64,000 nt of DNA from UBA9732 sp052170315. GTDB lineage: Bacteria > Spirochaetota > Spirochaetia > Sphaerochaetales > Sphaerochaetaceae. The stretch covers positions 62,001 through 126,000 of the forward strand of contig JBQNAT010000003.1 of the NCBI GenBank assembly GCA_052170315.1, given 5' to 3'. The number at the start of each line of letters is the position of its first letter. Positions within the stretch are counted from its first letter, which is position 1. Under the pieces are notes generated by a model. That model saw only the letters and a program-made list of their open reading frames with translations. It was not told the origin of the DNA and ran no database searches. The position numbers were made by a program, and so were the translations under genes. Of this stretch, positions 33,410 to 42,052 are shown in pieces.

Positions 33410-34935
33410 CACCTGCCCTTCTTCTGAGCCTTTGACTTCCTGTAGGTCTCACGGGCTTTCCGCATTGCAATCGCCTTGGCTTTTGCCCCCACCTTCTTCG
33501 CGGCGAGTTTTGCCTTTGCCTTTCCTCCCAATGTTTTCGGCTTTGCCTCAGGATTATCGGAAACGGGTCTGACCTTTGAATTCTGTCCAAGCTTATGATT
33601 GCTTTCGCTTCTCTCTCTTTCGCGCAGGTTTATCTCTATGGGAACATCCGTAAAACCAAGGTCGCGCCGGATGCAGTTCTTAAGGTATTGCACGTAAGTC
33701 TGCGGAAAATCCTTCTTTCTGTTGATGAAAAACAGAAATCTTACAGGCTGAGCGCCAACCTGAGTTCCGTAGTAAACCTTAAAGTGCCCCTCTGAACCGC
33801 GCGTTGGCTGATAGGCCTCGCTCCAGGCTTTCAGAGCCATATTCAAAGTTGCGGTGTCAACGCGCCTGCCAAGCTGGCTGTAAATCTTCAGGACAGTATC
33901 CAGCATCGGAGCGATATTGTCGCCCGTAGCGGCGGAAATAAAGCGGACAGGCGCGAAATTCAGTATCGGAAACTGGAACCTTATCCTGTCTTCAATAGCC
34001 TGCCTTTCGTTGGGAAACCCCTTCAGAAGGTCTGTCTTATTAAGAAGAATAACAACACCCTTGCCCCTTCTGACAATCAGGGCGGCAATCTTTTTATCCT
34101 GTTCGGAAAGTCCTTCCGCGACATCCACTACAAGAAGAACGACATCGGCATCATCAATGGTCTTTATGGCCCTGTTTACTGAGTAATACTCAACGTCCTC
34201 TTCAACCTTGGATTTTCTTCTTATGCCTGCGGTATCCAGAATGGTGAACTCTTTACCCTTATAGGAGAATGAACCTTTTACAACATCCCTTGTGGTGCCG
34301 GCTACAGGGCTTACAATGGACAGCTCCAGACCCGTGAGAAGATTGGTAAGCGTGCTTTTACCCGTATTGGGCTTGCCCAGAACGGCAAGCTTTATGCTGT
34401 CGCGGGCTCTGTCCGCTTCCGGCTCTTCGGCATCCGAAGATTCTTCATCCAAAGCCAGCATGCCCATAAGAGTTTCTTCAAGAGTGTCTATGCCCAGACC
34501 GTGAGAAGAGGAAATACCCACTACGCGCTGATAGCCGAAGGAAAAATAGTTCCATATAAGATCTTCCCTGGAAGGGTCGTCTATCTTATTGACCACCATG
34601 ACGATTTTATCAGTATAAGGCCTGAGCAGGCTAAGAAGGGTTTGATCCTCCGGAGTTATCTCCGTACAGTCCAGCATGAAGAGTATGGCATCAGCGCCGT
34701 CAAGCAAAGAAAGGCTCTTCCTGGATACAAGCTCGTCAAAGCCCTCGAGCTCCATTTTTACACCGCCGCTGTCTGTAAGCTTAACGGCGTGGCCGTTGAG
34801 TATCCATCTTTCCGTTATGGGGTCCCTTGTCACACCCGGCGTAGGGTCCGTTATTGCCCTTCTTTCCCCAATGAGCCTGTTGAACAAAGTTGATTTCCCT
34901 ACGTTAGGCCTTCCTATTATAACCACATTCTTCAT
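33409..34935 (-). CDS. der: Ribosome-assembly GTPase Der (EngA)
   Basis: A 508-residue protein with two GTPase domains and a C-terminal KH-like domain, needed for 50S subunit maturation. Domain 1: GRPNVGKST (residue 8), G4 NKID. Domain 2: GKPNTGKST near 186, DTAGIRR near 233, NKTD near 300. The G3 of domain 1 reads DSGG instead of the usual DTGG or DTAG. A Lys/Ala-rich basic tail of about 45 residues extends beyond the usual end. The start at 34935 is chosen over ATG 34944 because the latter lies inside the -10 element; no Shine-Dalgarno sequence is present. Confidence 0.95.
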   Translation of the reverse strand: MKNVVIIGRPNVGKSTLFNRLIGERRAITDPTPGVTRDPITERWILNGHAVKLTDSGGVKMELEGFDELVSRKSLSLLDGADAILFMLDCTEITPEDQTLLSLLRPYTDKIVMVVNKIDDPSREDLIWNYFSFGYQRVVGISSSHGLGIDTLEETLMGMLALDEESSDAEEPEADRARDSIKLAVLGKPNTGKSTLTNLLTGLELSIVSPVAGTTRDVVKGSFSYKGKEFTILDTAGIRRKSKVEEDVEYYSVNRAIKTIDDADVVLLVVDVAEGLSEQDKKIAALIVRRGKGVVILLNKTDLLKGFPNERQAIEDRIRFQFPILNFAPVRFISAATGDNIAPMLDTVLKIYSQLGRRVDTATLNMALKAWSEAYQPTRGSEGHFKVYYGTQVGAQPVRFLFFINRKKDFPQTYVQYLKNCIRRDLGFTDVPIEINLRERERSESNHKLGQNSKVRPVSDNPEAKPKTLGGKAKAKLAAKKVGAKAKAIAMRKARETYRKSKAQKKGR

Positions 34936-34942
34936 AGCGGCC

Positions 34943-34951
34943 ATTATAGCA
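34943..34951 (-). promoter_or_regulatory. Extended -10 promoter of der (leaderless)
   Basis: On the minus strand TGCTATAAT is a perfect extended -10. Seven bases separate it from the ATG at 34935, so transcription should begin at or within a base or two of the start codon. Confidence 0.6.
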
Positions 34952-34988
34952 AATCAAAGCTCATAAATCCACCGCGGCGCAAAGGCAC

Positions 34989-35016
34989 TTGCGCTGGGAA
35001 TTGAACATACTGTAAT
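34989..35016 (+). promoter_or_regulatory. Possible promoter of the GerMN gene
   Basis: TTGCGC, a 16-base spacer and TGTAAT. Transcription would start near 35023, only about 5 bases before the ATG at 35028, which lacks a Shine-Dalgarno sequence. Confidence 0.35.
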
Positions 35017-35027
35017 CTAAAAAGACC

Positions 35028-35627
35028 ATGATTGAAGATCTTCAGGATGAACTGCACAGAGAGCAGCCTGCACACAAAGAAAAGTCTCGGAGAAAAGGCG
35101 GCCTGTTTTTATTCGCCTTCATCATATGGCTTGTCTACGCTGCAGTAATCATACTGTCTTCCCTCCCGCGCATAATCGCCTCGGTAAGGGAATCCGATAT
35201 CATTCAGACTGTCGGCAAAATAGAGGTTCTAAAAGCCGGTGTACAGAAAAGAAACGCGAAACTCTGCTTTGCAGTCCCCAAAGCGGACGGTACAACAGCC
35301 TTTGTTATCTGCACCCAGCAGATAGAGAAAACGGGAGCATCCGAATATCATGATGTTATAGAAGGCCTACTCGCGGGGCCCGGCTATGAGGCCCTTTCAG
35401 TGGGAGCCATAAGTTTTATAAAAAAGGGCACATCTCTTTTAGGTCTGAGCGTTTCTGAAAGCACTGCCTTCGTAAACCTTTCAGAGTCCTTTACAGACTC
35501 GGGAAGCAGCTGGGGCTCCGGAGGTCTTGAAACGGCCTGCTGTCAGATTGCGCGGACACTTCAGGCTTTGGATACTGAAATAAAAAACATTGTGATACTT
35601 GCAGACGGAAAAGAGTTTACTCTTTAG
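35028..35627 (+). CDS. Membrane-anchored GerMN-domain protein
   Basis: A 199-residue protein with a basic cytoplasmic N-terminus, one transmembrane segment (about residues 25-46) and an extracytoplasmic GerMN-type domain. The hallmark is the run AFVNLSESF near residue 144 followed by GGLETACCQIARTLQAL and the final VILADGKEF. GerMN domains occur in sporulation proteins and in non-spore formers, where they are thought to bind peptidoglycan or envelope components. It is the only plus-strand gene between 26 and 64 kb, divergent from der and ending 1 base from the convergent tlyA-like gene. Confidence 0.75.
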   Translation: MIEDLQDELHREQPAHKEKSRRKGGLFLFAFIIWLVYAAVIILSSLPRIIASVRESDIIQTVGKIEVLKAGVQKRNAKLCFAVPKADGTTAFVICTQQIEKTGASEYHDVIEGLLAGPGYEALSVGAISFIKKGTSLLGLSVSESTAFVNLSESFTDSGSSWGSGGLETACCQIARTLQALDTEIKNIVILADGKEFTL

Positions 35628-35628
35628 T

Positions 35629-36414
35629 TCAGGCGTTTTCCGTACCCGCAATGCCGCATTCGGCCAGAAAAGCTTTGCGGTCCAAGCCTTCGCCCTTTTT
35701 AAGAAGAGCAAGGAACTCCGTGTTTCCCTTATGTCCCTTTATGGGGGAAACGGTAGCGCAGACTATGCCTATGCCGTCGGAAGAAAGGTTCTCATAAACG
35801 TTTTCAAGCGTGTTTCTGAGAAGCTTAGGCTCAACCACAACCCCAAAGAAGTCTTCCTGCCACTTTGGAACTTCAAACTGAGGCTTTATCAAAGCCACAA
35901 GATATGTGTTACCCACAAGAGCAAGAATGTGAGCCGCGGCTCCGTGTATAGAACGGAAGGAAAGGTCCGCGACGGCAGCCTGAGGACTTGGGATAAGGTC
36001 TTCCTTAGATAAAGCCATTATGTTTTGCTTTTCATGCACTATTATCCGGCTATCGTTTCTTATTTTGTAGTCAAGAAGATTAAAGCCCACGTCAACACAG
36101 TGGACAGCCCTTGCCCCGTTTTGCAGCAGGCAGTCTGAAAAACCTCCTGTGGAAGAACCGGCGTCAAGCATGACCATACCCGAAACATCAAGGTCAAAGA
36201 CTTCAAGAGCCTTTTCAAGCTTGAAGCCACCTCTTGAAACGTACTTGGGAAAAATTATTTCAACTACAGAATCCTCTTTAAAACTCCGCTTAGGGTCCGT
36301 GCAAAGCTCGCCGTTTACATAGACGTTGCGGCAGCTTACAAGAGCGGCCGCCCTGTCCTTCGTAAGAGAAGAGTCTCTGTTTCTCAGGAGCTGTATCACG
36401 CTGAGCTTTGCCAT
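35629..36414 (-). CDS. tlyA: TlyA-family rRNA methyltransferase / putative hemolysin
   Basis: A 261-residue protein with an N-terminal S4 RNA-binding domain (SVIQLLRNRDSS to NVYVNGE) and an FtsJ-like methyltransferase domain: VSRGGFKLEKALE near residue 59, LDAGSSTGGFSDCLLQNGA near 83 (AdoMet site), VADLSFRSI near 146 and LIKPQFEV near 172. In Mycobacterium TlyA methylates 16S and 23S rRNA and affects capreomycin sensitivity; haemolysin naming in spirochaetes (Brachyspira) is historical. It follows the ymdB homologue by 2 bases. Confidence 0.9.
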   Translation of the reverse strand: MAKLSVIQLLRNRDSSLTKDRAAALVSCRNVYVNGELCTDPKRSFKEDSVVEIIFPKYVSRGGFKLEKALEVFDLDVSGMVMLDAGSSTGGFSDCLLQNGARAVHCVDVGFNLLDYKIRNDSRIIVHEKQNIMALSKEDLIPSPQAAVADLSFRSIHGAAAHILALVGNTYLVALIKPQFEVPKWQEDFFGVVVEPKLLRNTLENVYENLSSDGIGIVCATVSPIKGHKGNTEFLALLKKGEGLDRKAFLAECGIAGTENA

Positions 36415-36416
36415 TA

Positions 36417-37193
36417 CTATTCCAGAATCCTTTCTATGCTTAAAGCCCTACCTGTTTCCGCATCCGAGCGTATACAAACTCCGCGTATCTCTGCGGCGGC
36501 ATCAAGGACTTTTGCCTTAAGAGGCATCTGAGTAAGCTGGCGCTGTATGGAAACTGTCGGCTCGCTTCCAATTATGCTGTCTTTGGGGCCGCACATTCCA
36601 AGATCCGTTATGTACGCAGTCCCGTTAGGGAGTATCTTCTCATCCATAGTCTGAACGTGTATGTGAGTCCCCGCAACAGCCGTGACTTTTCCGTCAAGAA
36701 AAAATCCCATAGCTTCCTTTTCTTCCGAGCTTTCTGCATGAAAATCCACAAAAACGGTCTTTATCCTGCCTTCAAGATGTTTAAGAATGTCCAGAGCCCA
36801 CTTAAACGGGTCTTCAATGGGCATCATATTCATACGACCCTGCAGATTCATCACACAAACCCCGTTCTTTACGGTAAAGCCGTGACCCGGCACAAGATTG
36901 CCGTAGTTCGCCGGTCTTAAGAGATTGTCTTTTGAATCCAGATAGGGATAGATTTCTTCCTGCTGCCAGATGTGGTTGCCTGATGTTATCACGTCAACCC
37001 CTATGCCAAAAAGAAGGTCTGCCTGATACGGAGAGATTCCAAATCCCTTATAGGCATTTTCTCCGTTGACTACAACAAAATCGGCACGGTACTTTTTGAT
37101 AAGAGAGGGAAGTTTTAAAGAAAGGACCCTGCATCCCGGTTCTCCGTAGATATCTCCAAGCAGCAGGGCCGTAAAGTTTCTGTCAGCGGGCAT
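36417..37193 (-). CDS. ymdB: YmdB-family metallophosphoesterase
   Basis: A 258-residue calcineurin-like phosphodiesterase of the YmdB type (2',3'-cyclic nucleotide phosphodiesterase in Bacillus). Metal ligands appear in LLGDIYGEPG near residue 11, VVNGENAYKGFG near 41, TSGNHIWQQ near 68, DFHAESSEEKEAMG near 147 and GTHIHVQT near 172. It follows rny with an 11-base overlap, a gene order seen in many bacteria. The ATG at 37193 is preferred to TTG 37199, though neither has a strong ribosome site, which fits translational coupling. Confidence 0.92.
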   Translation of the reverse strand: MPADRNFTALLLGDIYGEPGCRVLSLKLPSLIKKYRADFVVVNGENAYKGFGISPYQADLLFGIGVDVITSGNHIWQQEEIYPYLDSKDNLLRPANYGNLVPGHGFTVKNGVCVMNLQGRMNMMPIEDPFKWALDILKHLEGRIKTVFVDFHAESSEEKEAMGFFLDGKVTAVAGTHIHVQTMDEKILPNGTAYITDLGMCGPKDSIIGSEPTVSIQRQLTQMPLKAKVLDAAAEIRGVCIRSDAETGRALSIERILE

Positions 37194-38712
37194 ATTCAAC
37201 AGCGCGCATTTCGCGGATGATAGTCACCTTTATTCTTCCGGGGTATCTGAGCTCGGCCTCTATGCGGCCCGCAATACCCTTGGCTATTTCCTTTGCTCCG
37301 TCATCCGTTACGGTATCCGCATTAACCAGTATCCTAAGCTCGCGACCCGCCTGAATGGCAAAGGCCTTGTCAACGCCTTCAAATGAAACCGCAATATCCT
37401 CAAGGTTTTCAAGACGCTTGATGTAGTTGTCAAGGGTTTCTCTCCTGGCTCCGGGACGTGCAGCGCTTATGGCGTCCGCAATCTGTACAATTATGCTTTC
37501 TATGCAGATAGGCTCTACATCGTTGTGGTGAGCTTCAATCGCGTTGATTATCCTTGGTTCCTCGCCTATGCGCTTGGCAAGTTCCGCCCCAAGCTCCGCA
37601 TGGTTGGAATCGCTTTCGGAAGCAATGCCTTTTCCAATATCATGAAGCAGTCCGCCTCTTCTTGAAATCGCCACATCCGCACCAACCTCCGCGGCTATCA
37701 TGCCGGCTATAACGGCAACCTCACGCGAATGGGCAAGAACGTTCTGTCCGTAGCTTGTTCTGAAGAACAGCCTGCCAAGGGCTCTGACTTCTTCCTGGCT
37801 CATGTTGTGAATGCCAAGGTCAAAGACAACCTTTTCACCCTCTTCCGCGCAGATTCTGTTGATTTCCTTTGTTACCCTGGTAACAACTTCCTCAATGCGC
37901 GCGGGATGAATCCTGCCGTCCTGAACAAGACGTTCAAGAGAGACTCTTGCGATTTCCTTTCTTATCGGGTCAAAGCAGGAAATGACAACGGCTTCCGGGG
38001 TATCGTCAATTATTATGTCCGCGCCTGTCAGAGTCTCAAGGGCTCTGATGTTGCGGCCTTCGCGGCCTATTATCCTGCCCTTCATTTCATCACCCGGAAG
38101 GCTGACCGAACTTACGGTGCTTTCCGAAACCACTTCGGTAGCAAGACGCTGGATGGTGGTTATAATAATGTCGCGCGCGGTTTTATCCGCCTTGGCCTGA
38201 GCTTCCTGCTCAATTTTATTGATGAGATTCTGTCCGTCCTTACGGGCTTCATTCTGCATCCTTTCAATGAGAAGGTTTTTTGCCTCTTCGCTGGACATAC
38301 TGGCGACTTTTTCAATTTCCGCCTGCCATGTGGCTTCGCTTTCGGCAATCTGCTTTTCGCGGTTTGACAGCTTGGCTTCTTTATCCTGTTGTCTTGACTT
38401 GACAGCATCCAGCGATTCCTGGACCTTTTCCAAGTTCTCTTCCTTCTGGAGCAGGCGTCTTTCATAACGCTGGAGTTCGGCCCGTCTCTCACGTTCCTCC
38501 CTTTCCTGCTGCTTCTGCTCCTTAAGGAGTGTATCTCTAGTCTCAAGCAGGAGTTCCCTGCTTTTAGCTTCGGCTTCTTTAATAGCTTCCTGATTCAGTC
38601 TCACAGCCTGCTGTTCAACCGAAGTAAGCTTAAATTTTCCATACAGCCAGCGGCCAAGCCAGCCGATTCCAATACAACATAGACAAAGAAGGATCCATAT
38701 GAGTGTATTCAT
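37183..38712 (-). CDS. rny: Ribonuclease Y
   Basis: A 509-residue membrane-anchored endoribonuclease that initiates mRNA decay. N-terminal transmembrane segment (residues 4-24), coiled coil to about residue 190, KH domain with GDEMKGRIIGREGRNIRALE near 208, and HD domain with HSREVAVIAGMIA near 333 and RRGGLLHDIGKG near 352 supplying the metal-binding His-Asp pair. Strong AGGAGG ribosome site. Confidence 0.97.
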   Translation of the reverse strand: MNTLIWILLCLCCIGIGWLGRWLYGKFKLTSVEQQAVRLNQEAIKEAEAKSRELLLETRDTLLKEQKQQEREERERRAELQRYERRLLQKEENLEKVQESLDAVKSRQQDKEAKLSNREKQIAESEATWQAEIEKVASMSSEEAKNLLIERMQNEARKDGQNLINKIEQEAQAKADKTARDIIITTIQRLATEVVSESTVSSVSLPGDEMKGRIIGREGRNIRALETLTGADIIIDDTPEAVVISCFDPIRKEIARVSLERLVQDGRIHPARIEEVVTRVTKEINRICAEEGEKVVFDLGIHNMSQEEVRALGRLFFRTSYGQNVLAHSREVAVIAGMIAAEVGADVAISRRGGLLHDIGKGIASESDSNHAELGAELAKRIGEEPRIINAIEAHHNDVEPICIESIIVQIADAISAARPGARRETLDNYIKRLENLEDIAVSFEGVDKAFAIQAGRELRILVNADTVTDDGAKEIAKGIAGRIEAELRYPGRIKVTIIREMRAVEYAR

Positions 38713-38739
38713 ACAAACTCCTCCTTATTTAACTTATTA

Positions 38740-38768
38740 ATTCTATAAGTTGATAATAGGAATGTCAA
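38740..38768 (-). promoter_or_regulatory. Promoter of rny
   Basis: On the minus strand a perfect TTGACA (38768-38763), a 17-base spacer and TAGAAT (38745-38740), starting near 38733. The -35 overlaps the stop codon of the upstream HAD gene. Confidence 0.7.
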
Positions 38769-39460
38769 TGTAAAATCCCGGAGAGGAGCTTTGGCAGTTC
38801 AGCAATATCCTGAATTTCATACTTTGGTTTAATTTCTGAGGTATTATCTGACTTATAGACATTTATCCAACAGGTATCAAGACCAAAATCAATTCCCCCG
38901 CGGATATCGCTTGACAGGCTGTCTCCCACCACAAGGGCCTTTTGTGAGTCAAAACCTTCTATATGCTCCTTCACATATTCAAAGAACTTCACCGAAGGCT
39001 TGTTGTACCCTATCTCCTCGGATATAAAGATGCCGTCCATAAGAGAGGCAAGGCCGGAGCCTTCAAGCCTGCTGTGCTGTGTAGATGAAACCCCGTTGGT
39101 TATTATATAAAGCCTGTGGTTCTTCCGCAGCTTATTGCAGACTTCAACGGCGCCCGGCATAAGCTGACAGCCCAACCCAAGATGAGCGCGGTAGAAATTT
39201 TCCGTTTCCTCAGGGTCTGCTGTTATGCCTAAACGCTCAAAAAAAGTTTCAAAGCGCTTAATAAGAAGAGCTTGTCTGTCTATTTTGTTTTCAGCAAGCA
39301 TATTCCAGTACATCAGGTTTATCTCATGATAAAGCTTTAGTTCTTCATCGCCGCACGGCAGCTTGAAATGTCTAAAGGTTTCCATTAAAGATACCCTTTC
39401 GTTCATATCAAAGTCTAAAAGAGTATTGTCCGCGTCTAAAAGAAGAAATTCATAGTCCAT
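38765..39460 (-). CDS. yjjG: YjjG-like HAD nucleotidase
   Basis: A 231-residue HAD hydrolase resembling the YjjG family, which removes non-canonical pyrimidine nucleotides by 5'-dephosphorylation. Motif I LLDADNTLLDFD (residue 7) has the family's DADNTL form, motif II IITNGVSSTQHSRL near 118, motif III GYNKPSVKFFEYV near 147 and motif IV VVGDSLSSDIRGG near 178. It lies alone between the ribosomal-operon terminator and rny. Confidence 0.87.
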   Translation of the reverse strand: MDYEFLLLDADNTLLDFDMNERVSLMETFRHFKLPCGDEELKLYHEINLMYWNMLAENKIDRQALLIKRFETFFERLGITADPEETENFYRAHLGLGCQLMPGAVEVCNKLRKNHRLYIITNGVSSTQHSRLEGSGLASLMDGIFISEEIGYNKPSVKFFEYVKEHIEGFDSQKALVVGDSLSSDIRGGIDFGLDTCWINVYKSDNTSEIKPKYEIQDIAELPKLLSGILH

Positions 39461-39498
39461 TACAAAACAACCTACAGCAAAACGCGGTTTTGTACCAT

Positions 39499-39504
39499 AT
39501 TATA
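39499..39504 (-). promoter_or_regulatory. Predicted -10 element of yjjG
   Basis: A consensus TATAAT on the minus strand lies 38 bases before the yjjG ATG and just after the terminator of the ribosomal protein operon. The -35 is weak. Confidence 0.35.
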
Positions 39505-39518
39505 TTGAAAAACACGTA

Positions 39519-39547
39519 TAAAAAAACCGGAGTCTTCACAACTCCGG
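39519..39547 (-). terminator. Terminator of the ribosomal protein operon
   Basis: On the minus strand a 7-bp stem CCGGAGT/ACTCCGG with a 7-base loop is followed by a run of seven T. It lies 39 bases after rplQ and closes the S10-spc-alpha gene string. Confidence 0.9.
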
Positions 39548-39585
39548 CTCACCCGATAAAGGGGTCTGTAAGGAATAAATCAGGC

Positions 39586-39993
39586 TCAAGCCTTCTTCTC
39601 TTCCTTCTTTGCCTTGGCTTTCTTTTCAGGCTTCTCAGTCTTCTTTGTCAGCTCAAGGATTGCCATTTCGGCTGCATCTCCAAGACGGTTGGCTGTCTTG
39701 ATAATGCGGGTGTATCCACCGTTCACGTCAGCATAAAGCGGAGCGATTTCGGTGAACAGCTTGTTTACTACTGCCTCATCGAAAAGCATGGCAGAAGTAA
39801 GTCTGCGGTTGTGTACGTTGTCAACCTTGGCTCTTGTAATCATCTTCTCGGCGAGACGCCGGACTTCCTTTGCCTTAGCCTGGGTAGTCTCGATCTTCTC
39901 AAAACGGAACAGGCTTGTGACCATGCTCCTCTTGAGAGCTTTGCGTTCCGCGTTCTTTCTGCTAAGAGCGTTGAATCCAATTCTATGCTTCAT
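39586..39993 (-). CDS. rplQ: 50S ribosomal protein L17 (bL17)
   Basis: A 135-residue protein. The start at 39993 gives the usual MKHRIGFNALSRKNAERKAL opening; a longer in-frame version begins inside rpoA and is rejected. It overlaps the rpoA end by 11 bases. The final 25 residues are a Lys/Glu/Ala-rich extension beyond the normal fold. Last gene of the operon. Confidence 0.96.
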   Translation of the reverse strand: MKHRIGFNALSRKNAERKALKRSMVTSLFRFEKIETTQAKAKEVRRLAEKMITRAKVDNVHNRRLTSAMLFDEAVVNKLFTEIAPLYADVNGGYTRIIKTANRLGDAAEMAILELTKKTEKPEKKAKAKKEEKKA

Positions 39994-41035
39994 TGTTCTC
40001 TTCCTTGTTGCCCGGGACTCTGATAGAGTTCTTGAGGACACTGTAGTCTGTCATTCCAAGTCCAAGGTTCCATTCCCTGAGCTTTTCCTTGATTTCGGAG
40101 AGAGATTTTTTGCCGAAGTTTCTTGTCTTGGCAATTTCTTCCTCCGTCATCTTCGTGAGGTCTCCTATCGTGCGGATATTGGCATTCTTCAGGCAGTTGC
40201 TTGAACGAACCGTAAGCTCAAGCTCCTCAACAGAAGTATTCAAAATCTTTCTGATTTTCTCCTCTTCTTCATCTACCTCGTCGCTGCTGTTGACCATGCT
40301 CTCATCAAAATTGATGAAGATGGAAAAATGGTCCTTGGCAATCTTGGCGGCTTCCGCCAGAGCATTCTCCGGAGAAATAGTGCCGTCAGTCCAGATTTCG
40401 AGGTTAAGCTTGTCATAATCGTTTCTCTGTCCGACACGTGTGGGCTCAATGGAATATTTCACTCTTGTTACAGGTGAGAATATTGCATCAATAGGAATTG
40501 TTCCAATAACCTCAACGTAGTTCTGGCTGACCTCCGCGGGGACATAGCCTCTTGCCAGGTCAATCTGAACAACCATTTCGATATTGGTGTCGTCCATCAT
40601 GTCAAAAATCTCAAGCTCCTTGTTTATGACCTCAATGCGATCCTTCTCGAAGTCAGCTCCGGTAATCGTTCCCGGACCTTTGCATTCAATGGAGACGGTA
40701 GTTGACTCGACCTCCTCAGGCATGGTCAGTCTGAGTTTCTTAAGGTGGGCGATTATCTCACAGATATCCTGTTTAACACCGGGGAGAGCCTCAAACTCAC
40801 TTGAAATGAGATGTGAAGTTCCGTCTGCGTCATAATAGGTAAACCATACAGCGGTGATTGCGTAGCCCTGTATCGAAGACAAAAGGACTCTGCGAAGGGT
40901 GTTGCCTATCGTGGTGCCAAAGCCTCTCTCGAAAGGATAGGCTGTGAACTTACCATAGTTGGCTTCAACTCTGCTGTGCTCCATTGAAATCGCTCTGGGT
41001 TTCTTGAAACCCTTCATTAGGTTTTTGCGAGCCAT
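39983..41035 (-). CDS. rpoA: RNA polymerase alpha subunit
   Basis: A 350-residue alpha subunit. N-terminal dimerisation domain with YPFERGFGTTIGNTLRRVLLS near residue 33, then linker and C-terminal domain with NIRTIGDLTKMTEEEI near 286 and FGKKSLSEIKEKL near 308, which binds UP elements and activators. Normal length and placement between rpsD and rplQ. Confidence 0.98.
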   Translation of the reverse strand: MARKNLMKGFKKPRAISMEHSRVEANYGKFTAYPFERGFGTTIGNTLRRVLLSSIQGYAITAVWFTYYDADGTSHLISSEFEALPGVKQDICEIIAHLKKLRLTMPEEVESTTVSIECKGPGTITGADFEKDRIEVINKELEIFDMMDDTNIEMVVQIDLARGYVPAEVSQNYVEVIGTIPIDAIFSPVTRVKYSIEPTRVGQRNDYDKLNLEIWTDGTISPENALAEAAKIAKDHFSIFINFDESMVNSSDEVDEEEEKIRKILNTSVEELELTVRSSNCLKNANIRTIGDLTKMTEEEIAKTRNFGKKSLSEIKEKLREWNLGLGMTDYSVLKNSIRVPGNKEENNEA

Positions 41036-41051
41036 CTAAACTCCTTTAAAA

Positions 41052-41639
41052 TTACTTAGAGTAAAATTCGACGATAAGGCTTTCAGTTACTTCATAGTCA
41101 ATATCCGACCTTGAAGCCAGGCTTACGACCTTCCCAGAGAAATTGTCTTTGTCAACTTCAAGCCATGCCGGTACGACAGTGCTGAGGTTGTTGGCTACGA
41201 TGAGCTTTTTTACCTTTGAATTCTGCTTCACCGCAATGACATCGCCGGCCTTAACAAGGTAAGAAGGAATGTCAACCTTTTTGCCGTTTACAAGGATGTG
41301 ACCGTGATTGACAATCTGCCTTGCCTGGCTGCGGGTCTTTGCAAATCCCATGCGGTAAACAACGTTGTCCAGACGGGACTCCAGAAGCTGCAGAAGAGTT
41401 TCGCCGGTGATGCCGCTTTTCTTTGTAGCCATCACATAGTAACCGTGGAACTGCTTCTCCATAACGCCGTAAATAAATCTGACCTTCTGCTTTTCCTGAA
41501 GCTGAAGACCGTATTCGGATTTCTTCTTGCGGCGGACTTCTGCCTGATTTCTCTTTGATGATTTGGCATAACCCATAACAACAGGGTTGATACCCAAAGA
41601 TTTACATCTCTTTAAGAGTGGATGTGTATTCTTTCCCAT
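41052..41639 (-). CDS. rpsD: 30S ribosomal protein S4 (uS4)
   Basis: A 195-residue uS4, a primary 16S rRNA binder. The S4 domain spans roughly residues 85-150 (LESRLDNVVYRMGFAKTRSQ, HGHILVNGKKVDIPSY). The N-terminus MGKNTHPLLKRCKSLG has a single Cys and lacks the four-Cys zinc site, so it is the C-minus type. Confidence 0.97.
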   Translation of the reverse strand: MGKNTHPLLKRCKSLGINPVVMGYAKSSKRNQAEVRRKKKSEYGLQLQEKQKVRFIYGVMEKQFHGYYVMATKKSGITGETLLQLLESRLDNVVYRMGFAKTRSQARQIVNHGHILVNGKKVDIPSYLVKAGDVIAVKQNSKVKKLIVANNLSTVVPAWLEVDKDNFSGKVVSLASRSDIDYEVTESLIVEFYSK

Positions 41640-41655
41640 TTTCTATCTTCTCCCG

Positions 41656-42042
41656 TCAGATTCTTCTTGTCTTTCTTGGTCTGCACCCGTTGTGAGGTAC
41701 CGGAGTAACGTCACGGATAGAGCGAACCTGAATTCCAAGAGTACCCAGGCATCTGATGGCTGACTCACGTCCCTGGCCCGGTCCCTTTACAAAGACGTTA
41801 ACTTCACGGAGACCGTAGTCAAGAGCCTTCTTGGCTGCCGTTTCACATGTTGTCTGTGCCGCATAAGGAGTTGACTTCTTAGCGCCGCGGAATCCGAGAC
41901 CTCCAGCACTTGACCATGAAATGGCGTTACCGTTCAAATCGGTAATTGTCACTATGGTATTGTTGAAAGTAGCCTGGATATAGACATTGCCTTCAAATAC
42001 GGTCTTCTTGACCTTGGCTTTACGCTTTGTGTTTGCTGCCAT
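41656..42042 (-). CDS. rpsK: 30S ribosomal protein S11 (uS11)
   Basis: A 128-residue uS11 of the platform. TFNNTIVTITDLNGN near residue 26, GPGQGRESAIR near 88 and the C-terminal DVTPVPHNGCRPRKTRRI are typical. Confidence 0.98.
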   Translation of the reverse strand: MAANTKRKAKVKKTVFEGNVYIQATFNNTIVTITDLNGNAISWSSAGGLGFRGAKKSTPYAAQTTCETAAKKALDYGLREVNVFVKGPGQGRESAIRCLGTLGIQVRSIRDVTPVPHNGCRPRKTRRI

Positions 42043-42052
42043 ATTCTACTCC

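Noticed and set aside
39586..40041. Longer L17 frame beginning inside rpoA
   Set aside because: The internal ATG at 39993 gives the universal L17 N-terminus, so the extra 16 residues are an artefact of open frame.
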